The notes beneath the pieces were generated by a model, which saw only the letters and a program-made list of their open reading frames with translations, was not told where the DNA came from and made no database searches. Both the position numbers and the translations under genes were made by a program. From Alkanindiges sp. (GTDB lineage: Bacteria; Pseudomonadota; Gammaproteobacteria; Pseudomonadales; Moraxellaceae): a DNA stretch of 11,342 nucleotides. Shown piece after piece: positions 1 through 6,573 of this stretch. The stretch covers positions 1 through 11,342 of the forward strand of contig JASLIR010000061.1 in NCBI GenBank assembly GCA_030152125.1, in the 5' to 3' direction. Each line of letters starts with the position of its first letter. The first letter of the stretch is position 1.

Positions 1-13
1 CGCCAAGTCCCCC

Positions 14-50
14 TCCAAAAAGTGGCTTGCGTAGCAAGCCACTTTTTGGG
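14..50. terminator. Long perfect hairpin, probable bidirectional terminator
   Basis: Left arm 14-30 pairs with right arm 34-50 around a 3-nt loop (GTA). The arms are complementary throughout, with one G-T pair at the base. The core is AAGTGGCTTGC/GCAAGCCACTT, flanked inside the stem by A5 on the left and T5 on the right, so it can act as an intrinsic terminator in both directions. On the plus strand TTTTG follows shortly after. No gene end is visible beside it inside the window, so it probably closes a gene lying to the left of position 1. Confidence 0.8.
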
Positions 51-116
51 CTTTTGATTTGTACCATATGATATGTGAGCCATGTTGGCTTCTTAGCTGG
101 TGATTCTTTAAAAAAC

Positions 117-170
117 AATTATTAAATAATTTATGAATGATAAAATTGACTATTGTTAAAACAAGGTCAA
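117..170. other. AT-rich gene-free segment with two palindromes
   Basis: Between the hairpins the sequence is very AT-rich and holds no credible reading frame. Two inverted repeats are visible. One is AATTATT-A-AATAATT at 117-131. The other is an imperfect 25-nt palindrome at 146-170, with outer arms TTGAC/GTCAA and inner arms TTGTT/AACAA. They could be protein-binding sites or simply a consequence of low complexity; the first is A/T only and carries little weight. Confidence 0.3.
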
Positions 171-172
171 AG

Positions 173-212
173 ACGCAAAAAACGCCTTCGCAAGCGAAGA
201 CGTTTTTTGCGT
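173..212. terminator. Long hairpin, probable bidirectional terminator
   Basis: Arm 173-190 (ACGCAAAAAACG...TTCG) pairs with 195-212 (CGAAG...CGTTTTTTGCGT), with a single C/A mismatch at 185/200 and a loop of about 4 nt. A6 and T6 tracts lie inside the arms, so it reads as a terminator on either strand. It lies 90 nt beyond the stop of the minus-strand aldo/keto reductase gene and is probably one of its terminators. Confidence 0.75.
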
Positions 213-218
213 TGGGTC

Positions 219-255
219 TGGAGGGCTGCCGCCCTCCAAACCTCCCATTTTTTGT
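219..255. terminator. GC-rich hairpin followed by a T tract
   Basis: TGGAGGGC (219-226) pairs perfectly with GCCCTCCA (231-238) around a TGCC loop. On the plus strand a T6 run follows at 250-255, 11 nt after the stem. On the minus strand it is the first hairpin met after the aldo/keto reductase stop codon at 303. It adjoins the preceding hairpin, forming a tandem pair. Confidence 0.6.
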
Positions 256-302
256 AGCTTAGAATGCGTCTTAAATTATTTTTAGGGTATGGTATAAAAC
301 AA

Positions 303-1352
303 TTAAGGACTTGGGTTTGGATGCAACTGGTGAATCTGCTCAATGGCCTGAATCACCTCTGGCGGTAATACCACATCAATACTGTCAATGTTGGTTTTTA
401 GCTGATCCAGATTGGTTGCCCCAATAATATTACTGGTGACAAAACGACGGCTATTTACATAGGCCAGCGCCAGCTGCGCCGGATTCAAACCAAACTGATG
501 CGCCAGTGCTACATAGCGGCTAATGGCATCTTCCGCTACCTGCCCTTTATAACGGCCAAAACGCTCCCACAGGGTCAGGCGAGCCCCTGCAGGCTGCGCA
601 CCATTCAGGTATTTTCCGCTTAGTGCGCCAAAAGCCAGTGGCGAATAGGCCAGTAGGCCCACCCGCTCGCGGATGGAAACCTCTGCATTGCCAATTTCAA
701 AGCTGCGGTTTAACAGGTTATATGGGTTTTGAATAGAAACCACCCGCGCCAGCGCATTGTTTTCCGACAGCTTGATAAACTGGCTGACACCCCACGGTGT
801 TTCGTTGGACAGGCCGATATGGCGGATTTTACCAGCACTGACCAGATCATCCAGTACACGCAGGGTTTCCTCAATCGGCACCGTATCTTCCTGCTCCACA
901 TGGCTATAGCCCAGCTCGCCAAAGTGGTTGGTGCTACGGTCTGGCCAGTGCAGCTGGTACAGGTCTACATAGTCGGTTTGCAAGCGTTGCAGGCTGTCAT
1001 GCAGGGCAGCTTCAATGTTGGCGCGGTCATGCCTGGTATTGCCCCCGCGTAAATGCGCCGCCTGCGCCAGCTTGCGCGATGGCCCGGCCACCTTGGTGGC
1101 CAGCAGCACCTGATCACGCTTGCCGGATTTTTTCAGCCAGCTACCAATATAGCGCTCGGTTAGGCCCTGTGTTTCCGGCTTGGGCGGCACCGGATACATT
1201 TCGGCGGCATCAATCAGGTTAACCCCGCGCTCCACCGCATAGTCCAGTTGTGCATGGGCTTCCGCTTCGGTGTTTTGCTCACCCCAGGTCATGGTGCCCA
1301 GTGCAATCACACTGGCATCAATATCAGTTTTTCCCAATTTTCTATATTGCAT
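303..1352 (-). CDS. tas: Tas-like NADP(H)-dependent aldo/keto reductase
   Basis: Predicted 349-residue cytosolic aldo/keto reductase, a TIM-barrel enzyme that reduces carbonyl groups with NADPH. It closely resembles Escherichia coli Tas over its full length: a GTMTWGEQN segment near residue 19, DAAEMYPVPPKPETQGLTE from residue 48, LLATKVAGPSR near 83, LQTDYVDLYQLHWPDR near 124, and IQNPYNLLNRSFE in the C-terminal half. The expected catalytic tetrad is D48, Y53, K87 and H135, all present. The ATG at 1352 gives the family's usual N terminus (MQYRKLG) and has a weak AGAG-type ribosome binding site. The natural substrate of Tas is not established; the E. coli gene is known for suppressing tyrosine auxotrophy. 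It lies 75 nt downstream of the nitroreductase gene on the same strand, with a weak hairpin between them, so co-transcription is possible but not shown. Confidence 0.93.
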   Translation of the reverse strand: MQYRKLGKTDIDASVIALGTMTWGEQNTEAEAHAQLDYAVERGVNLIDAAEMYPVPPKPETQGLTERYIGSWLKKSGKRDQVLLATKVAGPSRKLAQAAHLRGGNTRHDRANIEAALHDSLQRLQTDYVDLYQLHWPDRSTNHFGELGYSHVEQEDTVPIEETLRVLDDLVSAGKIRHIGLSNETPWGVSQFIKLSENNALARVVSIQNPYNLLNRSFEIGNAEVSIRERVGLLAYSPLAFGALSGKYLNGAQPAGARLTLWERFGRYKGQVAEDAISRYVALAHQFGLNPAQLALAYVNSRRFVTSNIIGATNLDQLKTNIDSIDVVLPPEVIQAIEQIHQLHPNPSP

Positions 1353-1365
1353 ATTTTACTCTGAT

Positions 1366-1402
1366 TTAAAAAGGCAACAGCGCAAACGTAAACCGTGCGC
1401 TG
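1366..1402 (-). terminator. Weak candidate terminator between nitroreductase and tas
   Basis: CAGCGCA (1378-1384) and TGCGCTG (1396-1402) form a perfect 7-bp stem with an 11-nt loop. On the minus strand the stem is followed, after TTGCC, by a T5 run. It lies 25 nt past the nitroreductase stop codon. The long loop and delayed T tract make it a weak or partial terminator at best. Confidence 0.35.
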
Positions 1403-1427
1403 GTTAATCTACAAGGTGAAACGCTCG

Positions 1428-2027
1428 CTAACCATCATTAAACTGAAAAACACCTTCCGACACCAGTGTATGCAGCGGACGCCGTGGTGTTGGTTTCTCA
1501 CGCAATTGCAGGGCTTCCGGCAAATGGTCGGCGTCACCCTGCTGGCCGATGGCAATAATGGCCTCCAGATGATAGTCCTCCGGAATATTCAGGCGCGTGC
1601 GTGCCAGTTGCTGGTCATAACCACCAATGGCATGGGTTGCCCAGCCTTTCAGGGATGCCTGCAAGGCCAGATGCGCCCATGCCGCACCGGTATCAAAGGA
1701 ATGGCTTTTAATGGTCGCGGGCTCCGTTTTGCCGGGCTGTAAAAAAGTCTTTTTGGATAAAATCAGCACCAGTGCCGAGGCACGCACCGCCCATGCCTGA
1801 TTATATTCCGACAGCACATCAAATAATGTAGCCCAGTGTGACGTACCTTGCACGGCATAAATAAAACGCCATGGCTGGGCATTAATGGCTGAGGGTGCCC
1901 AGCGGGCAGCCTCAAACAGTTGCAACAAGGTAGCCTGATCAATATCCACCTGCTTAAAACCACGTGGCGACCAGTGCTGCACAAACAGGCTGTCTACCTC
2001 ATGTTCGGGTTGCCGAAGGTATGACAT
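1428..2027 (-). CDS. Nitroreductase-family FMN oxidoreductase
   Basis: Predicted 199-residue flavoprotein of the nitroreductase superfamily, which binds FMN and uses NAD(P)H to reduce nitro compounds, quinones or free flavin. Visible family marks are the N-terminal HWSPRGF segment (18-24), FEAARWAPSAINAQPWRF (38-55) for the FMN phosphate and ring, a central amphipathic helix (DTGAAWAHLALQASLKGWATH, about 112-132), and the closing AIIAIGQQG near 156. The frame stays open upstream to 2297, but homology starts at MSYL and the ATG at 2027 has an AAGGGG ribosome binding site that overlaps the TAA stop of the monooxygenase gene, so 2027 is the start. The genes are 10 nt apart, which implies one transcript and probable translational coupling. 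A role as flavin reductase for the monooxygenase is an inference; it could equally act on its own substrate. Confidence 0.88.
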   Translation of the reverse strand: MSYLRQPEHEVDSLFVQHWSPRGFKQVDIDQATLLQLFEAARWAPSAINAQPWRFIYAVQGTSHWATLFDVLSEYNQAWAVRASALVLILSKKTFLQPGKTEPATIKSHSFDTGAAWAHLALQASLKGWATHAIGGYDQQLARTRLNIPEDYHLEAIIAIGQQGDADHLPEALQLREKPTPRRPLHTLVSEGVFQFNDG

Positions 2028-2037
2028 AGCACGCCCC

Positions 2038-3396
2038 TTAAGATGCCTTGCTGGTTTGTGCAGCCTGCCTTGCCAGTACATACTGGTTTTCCGGCCGTGC
2101 CAGCCCCAGGTTTTCGCGCAGGGTGTTGCCTTCGTATTCGGTACGGAACAAGCCGCGGCGCTGTAACTCCGGCACCACCAGCTCCACAAAGTCATCCAGG
2201 CCGCTTGGCGTGCTTGGTGGCAGCACGTTAAAGCCATCCGCCGCCTCGTTCTCAAACCATTCCTGTAACTGGTCGGCAATTTGTACTGGCGTACCAATTA
2301 ACTGCCAGTGACCACGTGCACCTGCCACCCATTCATATAACTGGCGAATACTGAAATTGTTCTTTTTGGCAATATCGGCAATCAGCGCTGGGCGGCTTAC
2401 CATACCCTGCGACTCCGATAATTCCGGGAAAGGGCCATCCAGGTCATATTTGGAAAAATCAAAACCACCACTCAGGCCGCTCAGCAGTGCCAAGCCAGCC
2501 TCCGGGTGAATCAGGTCGGTTAACTGCTGGTATTTAGCCCTGGCTTCTTCTTCGGTACGGCCAACAAAAGCCGACACACCCGGCAGAATCAGCAGTTCAT
2601 CGGTAGAGCGGCCATATTTAGCCAGACGGCTTTTTACATCGCGGTAAAATTCCTGTGCGTCTTCCAGCTTCTGGTTGGCGGTAAAAATTACTTCTGCATA
2701 GCGTGCTGCCAGGTCACGACCGGGGCCAGACTGCCCTGCCTGCACAATCACCGGATAGCCCTGTGGCGAACGTGGCACGTTTAAGGCACCCTTCACCGCA
2801 TAATACTTGCCCTTGTGTTCAGGGTCGTGCACCTTGTCCACATCGTAAAATATGCCGGATTGCTTGTCATACAGGAAAGCATCGTCTTCCCAGCTATCCC
2901 ATAACTTCCTGATTAAATCCACATACTCATGCGCGCGCTCATAACGCTCGGCATGCGGGATTTGCTGCTCATAGCCAAAGTTGGCGGCGGCAGACTCGGA
3001 TGCGGATGTCACCACATTCCACGCTGCACGGCCATGGCTGATATGGTCCAGCGAAGCAAACTTGCGTGCCAGCAGGTAGGGCTCTTCATAGGTGGTAGAT
3101 GCAGTTGCAATAAAACCGATATGTTTGGTTACTGCCGATAATGCTGCAAACAGGGTTACCGGCTCAAAACCGGCCACCTTGTCACTGACGCCATTTTTTT
3201 CACCAGCACCAAAATTAACCGCCAGCCCATCGGCCAGGAAATAGGCATCAAACAGGCCTTTTTCAGCGGTTTGCACCTGCTCCTTGATAAAATCAAAATC
3301 CAGTGCCTTTTCCGGTTTGGATTCGGGATGACGCCATGCCGCCACATGCTGTCCGGTGGATGGAATAAACGCGCCCAGTCTTATCTTTCTGCTCAT
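2038..3396 (-). CDS. LLM-class FMN-dependent monooxygenase, NtaA/SnaA/SoxA family
   Basis: Predicted 452-residue flavin-dependent monooxygenase of the luciferase-like superfamily, nitrilotriacetate monooxygenase/DszA/SnaA branch. These enzymes use reduced FMN, supplied by a separate reductase, and O2 to oxidise or cleave C-N or C-S bonds. Family marks include KIRLGAFIPSTGQHVAAWRHP at the N terminus, a TTYEEPYLLARKFASLDHIS stretch, HGRAAWNVVTS near 121-131, AQSGPGRDLAARYAEVIFTA-like flavin-site residues (here QAGQSGPGRDLAARYAEVIF, about 219-238), and the C-terminal DGFNVLPPSTPSGLDDFVELVVPEL segment. Length is normal for the family. An upstream in-frame ATG at 3441 is less likely: GGAG at 3403-3406 is well placed for the tandem ATGs at 3399 and 3396. 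The substrate cannot be read; candidates are organosulfur, aminopolycarboxylate or similar compounds. It leads the pair with the nitroreductase gene. Confidence 0.9.
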   Translation of the reverse strand: MSRKIRLGAFIPSTGQHVAAWRHPESKPEKALDFDFIKEQVQTAEKGLFDAYFLADGLAVNFGAGEKNGVSDKVAGFEPVTLFAALSAVTKHIGFIATASTTYEEPYLLARKFASLDHISHGRAAWNVVTSASESAAANFGYEQQIPHAERYERAHEYVDLIRKLWDSWEDDAFLYDKQSGIFYDVDKVHDPEHKGKYYAVKGALNVPRSPQGYPVIVQAGQSGPGRDLAARYAEVIFTANQKLEDAQEFYRDVKSRLAKYGRSTDELLILPGVSAFVGRTEEEARAKYQQLTDLIHPEAGLALLSGLSGGFDFSKYDLDGPFPELSESQGMVSRPALIADIAKKNNFSIRQLYEWVAGARGHWQLIGTPVQIADQLQEWFENEAADGFNVLPPSTPSGLDDFVELVVPELQRRGLFRTEYEGNTLRENLGLARPENQYVLARQAAQTSKAS

Positions 3397-3483
3397 CATG
3401 TTCTCCAAGTATGGGTTGATGCCAACCATCAGTTTGAACATGGTTTTACAATTTACATGCCATCTATTTTATTATTAAAAATC

Positions 3484-3511
3484 ATTATATTAAAAAATAG
3501 TGCCAGCAAAA
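3484..3511 (-). promoter_or_regulatory. Candidate promoter for the monooxygenase-nitroreductase pair
   Basis: On the minus strand a perfect TATAAT (-10) lies at 3489-3484, preceded at 16 nt by TTTTGC (3511-3506) as a poor -35 element. It sits about 90 nt upstream of the chosen start in a strongly AT-rich stretch. The -10 match is good, the -35 is weak, and AT-rich DNA yields such matches by chance. Confidence 0.35.
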
Positions 3512-3736
3512 TAGCGCTGATAAATCAGCATCAGCCTGCTTAGGGTATGCACGAAAACAATCATCGGTTTAAGCGCTGTGCTTATCAGTACTTTAGCAAT
3601 GCATCGCTCATAGCCTATTCCAGCTCGCCGAAAATACTTTGCAAACAAGCACAGGCCAAACCTTTTTTAAGTGCTCACTCTTAAACTTTGCAGTTGATAT
3701 ACATTTTTATTGCCCGAGCTATTTATGCTGCGCCTC

Positions 3737-3756
3737 AGGGGCTACTTAAAGCCCCT
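3737..3756 (-). terminator. Hairpin after chrA
   Basis: AGGGGCT (3737-3743) and AGCCCCT (3750-3756) form a perfect 7-bp stem with a 6-nt loop, 17 nt beyond the chrA stop. No T tract follows on the minus strand, so it is a possible terminator or 3'-end stabilising stem and not a classical intrinsic terminator. Confidence 0.4.
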
Positions 3757-3773
3757 TTGCTGCAAGTCCAATC

Positions 3774-5147
3774 TTAATTAAAGATGCTAAGCAGCAGCCC
3801 CACCAGCGCACAGGCGGCAATCACATGAATTACATTGCGCTGATAGCGGAACAGCGCCACGGCGGCAGCCAGTGCAATCAGTGCAGATATCCAGTCAAAA
3901 CTACCCGCAAAGCCTTTGGGCCATAGCACATGGTAACCAAAGAACAGCGCCAGATTTAATATCACCCCTACGACTGCTGCGGTAATGGCAGTCAGTGGCG
4001 CGGTAAACTTGATGTCATTATGGGTGGACTCAATCAGCGGCCCGCCAGCCAGAATAAACAGGAAAGACGGTAAAAAGGTAAACCAGGTCACGATAACCGC
4101 AGCCAGCGCCCCGGCGGCAAACAGCTGCTCCGGGCCAAACAGGGCATGGGTGTAAGCCCCAATAAAACCAACAAAGGTGACTACCATAATCAATGGCCCC
4201 GGCGTGGTTTCGCCCAGCGCCAGCCCATCAATCATTTGCGTTGGGGTTAGCCAGCCATAATGGTTTACCGCACCCTGATACACATAAGGCAACACCGCAT
4301 AGGCACCGCCAAACGTGAGCAAGGCAGCCTTGCTAAAAAACCAGGCCATTTGGGTAAAAGGATGCGCCCAGCCGTATAGCGCTGTTAAGCCGCCCATGGG
4401 AATAGCCCACAAGGCAAAGCCAAGCCCGAGCAGAATTGCCAGACGGCGCCATTTAAAACGTGCATGCGCCGGTGGCGGTGTGTCATCGTCAATCAGCGCA
4501 GTACCATAATGCTTGTTAGCCTGCCCGTGCCCGCCACCCGCAGTAAACAGGGCCGGGGAAATTTTGCTGCCCGCATAACCGGTCAGGGCTGCTGCCAGCA
4601 CAATCAGCGGGAATGGAATATTCAGGGCAAAAATCGCCACAAAGGCTGCGGCTGCAATGCCCCACAAGGCTTTATTTTTTAGCGAGCGCGTACCAATGCG
4701 ATGTGCTGCATGAAACACAATGGCCGTCACCGCAGGCTTGATGCCATAAAACAGCCCAGCCACCCAGGCTACATCGCCAAAGGCAATGTACACCCAGGAT
4801 AAAAAAATCAGGATAAACAGCGACGGCAGTACAAACAGCACCCCCGCTACAATACCACCCGCCGTGCGATGTAATAACCAGCCAATATAAATGGCCAGTT
4901 GCTGTGCTTCCGGCCCCGGTAACAGCATGCAGTAATTCAGCGCATGCAGAAAGCGCTTTTCGGAAATCCAGCGTTTTTGCTCCACCAGCTCCTGATGCAT
5001 AATGGCAATTTGCCCGGCTGGGCCACCAAAACTGATAAAACCCAGCTTAAGCCAGAACCGCAAGGCCTGCCAAAAACTCACCGCTAAAGGCGGCCCGGCT
5101 TGTTCAGCCTGCTGCAGTGGAGGATTTAAGCCTGTTTCCGTATTCAT
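3774..5147 (-). CDS. chrA: Chromate transporter ChrA (two CHR domains)
   Basis: Predicted 457-residue inner-membrane protein of the CHR family, long two-domain type, which expels chromate from the cytoplasm. Two homologous halves are visible. The first carries LGFISFGGPAGQIA (35-48) and LLPGPEAQQLA (75-85). The second carries LTFGGAYAVLPYV (277-289) and LGETTPGPLIM (311-321). A polar, Gly/His/Pro-rich linker lies at about 203-233. Each half has several long hydrophobic segments, and the protein ends hydrophobic (ACALVGLLLSIF). The ATG at 5147 overlaps the chrB stop in an ATGA junction, and AGGGGG upstream is a fitting ribosome binding site. Overlap with chrB indicates coupled translation and shared regulation. 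Length and motifs are normal for the family, with no sign of damage. Confidence 0.95.
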   Translation of the reverse strand: MNTETGLNPPLQQAEQAGPPLAVSFWQALRFWLKLGFISFGGPAGQIAIMHQELVEQKRWISEKRFLHALNYCMLLPGPEAQQLAIYIGWLLHRTAGGIVAGVLFVLPSLFILIFLSWVYIAFGDVAWVAGLFYGIKPAVTAIVFHAAHRIGTRSLKNKALWGIAAAAFVAIFALNIPFPLIVLAAALTGYAGSKISPALFTAGGGHGQANKHYGTALIDDDTPPPAHARFKWRRLAILLGLGFALWAIPMGGLTALYGWAHPFTQMAWFFSKAALLTFGGAYAVLPYVYQGAVNHYGWLTPTQMIDGLALGETTPGPLIMVVTFVGFIGAYTHALFGPEQLFAAGALAAVIVTWFTFLPSFLFILAGGPLIESTHNDIKFTAPLTAITAAVVGVILNLALFFGYHVLWPKGFAGSFDWISALIALAAAVALFRYQRNVIHVIAACALVGLLLSIFN

Positions 5148-6076
5148 GATTTTTCCCCCTTAAAGCTGGCATACAAGCCGTCAAAGATATAACCGGCTAA
5201 AGTGACAAGCTGGTGATCATCGCTAATATCCTGACGCAAGCCGCGCAGCACTTTTTCAATGCCAATCGCTTCCGCAGGCTGAATACCGCCCACATCCAGA
5301 AAATGCACAATGCCAGCAATGTGCTGCAATGCAGTATCTTGCAGGGCAAAACTGTGTAGCAATACCTCAAAGGTCACCAAAGCACCCACATGGCTAAAAC
5401 TGGCCCCATCAAAATCAAAACCTACCGCATGTGGCGGGCAGTCAGCCGGTGCCTGCAACCAGAGGAACTGCGCCTGCCGGTCAATAAAACGCTGGATTAG
5501 CCAGGCACTGGCCAACCGGTCCACCCACGGACGCTGCCGGGTAGCCCATAGCCGCTGTTGGAAATCTGCCAGTTTGAGCAACGGCAACTGACCCTGCACA
5601 AAGGCTGGTTCATCCTGCTCTCCCAGTCTGGCAATGCTTAAATCCAGTTGCTGCAGCGCCTGTGCCAGCTGTACCTGCAAGGGATGCGTAAAAAAATCAA
5701 TGTCGATTAAAGCATTCAGGTGTTTACGTAACTTGCGTGCCTGTTTTAAGGCATCTTCTTTTTGCTCAGGCAGTAAGGCATCGGTCAGTTGTGTTATCTG
5801 TAGTTGCAGCGCCTGATACGCTTCACTACGGTCAAACAGGGCTGGTACGTCCAGAGGACTCAGGCCTTCAGCCTGAAAGATCAGTGCAGTGCCCTCATTG
5901 GCCGTTACATCATCAGCAATGGTTTGCAGAGTGGCACTATGCCCTTCCCGCTGTGGCAACACATATACACCGTCACGCAATACAGCGGCACCACAGCCTT
6001 TTAGCGCTCGCCATATACGCATGCGTGCGGTGGAATTCTGGGTGGGCAACGACACCACAAACAGCAAAATTTCCAT
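5144..6076 (-). CDS. chrB: ChrB-type chromate resistance/regulatory protein
   Basis: Predicted 310-residue cytosolic protein with the ChrB architecture. The N-terminal part (about 1-90) has VVSLPTQNSTARMRIWRALKGCGAAVLRDGVYVLP, typical of the ChrB N domain. The middle (about 84-175) is helical and rich in Q/L/K. The C-terminal ChrB domain has RPWVDRLASAWLIQRFID (182-199), GFDFDGASFSHVGALVTFEVLL (219-240), IAGIVHFLDVGG (253-264) and a closing IFDGLYASF. In other bacteria ChrB is needed for full chromate resistance and has been described as a chromate-responsive regulator of the chr operon; its chemistry is not settled. The conserved N terminus requires the ATG at 6076, which has no visible ribosome binding site. 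It is the first gene of the operon and overlaps chrA by 4 nt. A palindrome lies 20 nt upstream. Confidence 0.92.
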   Translation of the reverse strand: MEILLFVVSLPTQNSTARMRIWRALKGCGAAVLRDGVYVLPQREGHSATLQTIADDVTANEGTALIFQAEGLSPLDVPALFDRSEAYQALQLQITQLTDALLPEQKEDALKQARKLRKHLNALIDIDFFTHPLQVQLAQALQQLDLSIARLGEQDEPAFVQGQLPLLKLADFQQRLWATRQRPWVDRLASAWLIQRFIDRQAQFLWLQAPADCPPHAVGFDFDGASFSHVGALVTFEVLLHSFALQDTALQHIAGIVHFLDVGGIQPAEAIGIEKVLRGLRQDISDDHQLVTLAGYIFDGLYASFKGEKS

Positions 6077-6573
6077 GTAGTAATTAATACATAAAATGTT
6101 ATTTATATAACATCATATTTTTAATGGCTTGCCCAGCACCATGAGCACACTTTTTATAAGGACTTGATATGTGCTTGGCAGATTTAGCGCAAAGCGGATG
6201 TGGCCTGTAAAAATTTCAGATATAAAAACAAATAATATAAATATCTTATGTCTTTTAGGCTTTAACAAAAGCAACCTGTTCATTTTTTAAAATATAAAGG
6301 CCTTGGCTTCTTTTACTGTCGTCATGCCTGTTAAGCATAGAAGAACCCAACACAGGACCGACCGTTATAACATCTGCGGTAACAATCACTTTATCGAAAA
6401 ATATACGGCCTTGATGTTAACATCTGGTGGCAGGATGCTACCAAAAACCACTTAATAAATGTGATGATGCACGCTATGTCTGTTGCTTATTTAGTGGGCA
6501 TAAATAGGCGAAGAGACTTACATAAACTAAAACATAGCTCGGCTCTTTGTATTTTTAATATCGGGTTAAAATC
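6077..6573. other. Divergent non-coding region between chrB and the exoprotein gene
   Basis: About 500 nt, AT-rich, must hold the promoters of both divergent genes. Beyond the chrB-proximal palindrome, two things are visible: an AGATAT/ATATCT pair at 6218-6223 and 6241-6246, and a repeated TAACATCTG exactly 50 nt apart at 6368 and 6418. No convincing -35/-10 pair for the exoprotein was found; TAATAT at 6556-6561 is a possible -10 but has no matching -35. A 43-codon frame at 6324-6455 lacks a ribosome binding site and is not called. Confidence 0.5.
6096..6113. promoter_or_regulatory. 18-bp palindrome upstream of chrB, candidate operator
   Basis: ATGTTAT (6096-6102) and ATAACAT (6107-6113) are perfect 7-bp inverted arms around TTAT. 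The centre lies about 28 nt upstream of the chrB ATG, where a promoter and its -10 (for example TATAAA-like sequence on the minus strand) would be expected. The position fits a repressor operator, possibly for ChrB itself. No experimental motif from this organism is available to match it against. Confidence 0.45.

Larger units (their letters stand above)
3397..3773. other. Non-coding spacer between chrA and the monooxygenase gene
   Basis: About 375 nt without a credible gene. It holds the leader and probable promoter of the monooxygenase gene at its left end and a hairpin after chrA at its right end. A 45-codon plus-strand frame at 3547-3684 has no clear ribosome binding site and no recognisable product. 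Confidence 0.6.

Noticed and set aside
2028..2297. Upstream extension of the nitroreductase frame by 90 codons
   Set aside because: The extension lies inside the monooxygenase gene in another frame, is unlike the family, and a good ribosome binding site precedes the ATG at 2027.
3397..3441. Longer N terminus for the monooxygenase (start at 3441)
   Set aside because: The added residues do not resemble the family N terminus, and GGAG at 3403-3406 fits the ATG pair at 3399/3396.
3547..3684. 45-codon plus-strand frame between the monooxygenase gene and chrA
   Set aside because: No clear ribosome binding site, no recognisable domain, and composition like the surrounding non-coding DNA.
6170..6215. 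Possible cyclic-di-GMP riboswitch (a GCGCAAAGC string) ahead of the exoprotein gene
   Set aside because: Only the short string resembles the aptamer; the paired stems and other conserved bases are missing.
6218..6246. AGATAT/ATATCT inverted pair in the divergent region
   Set aside because: Six-base A/T-rich arms with a 17-nt spacer are expected by chance in such AT-rich sequence.
6324..6455. 43-codon plus-strand frame upstream of the exoprotein gene
   Set aside because: No ribosome binding site and no recognisable product; the region is better explained as promoter DNA.
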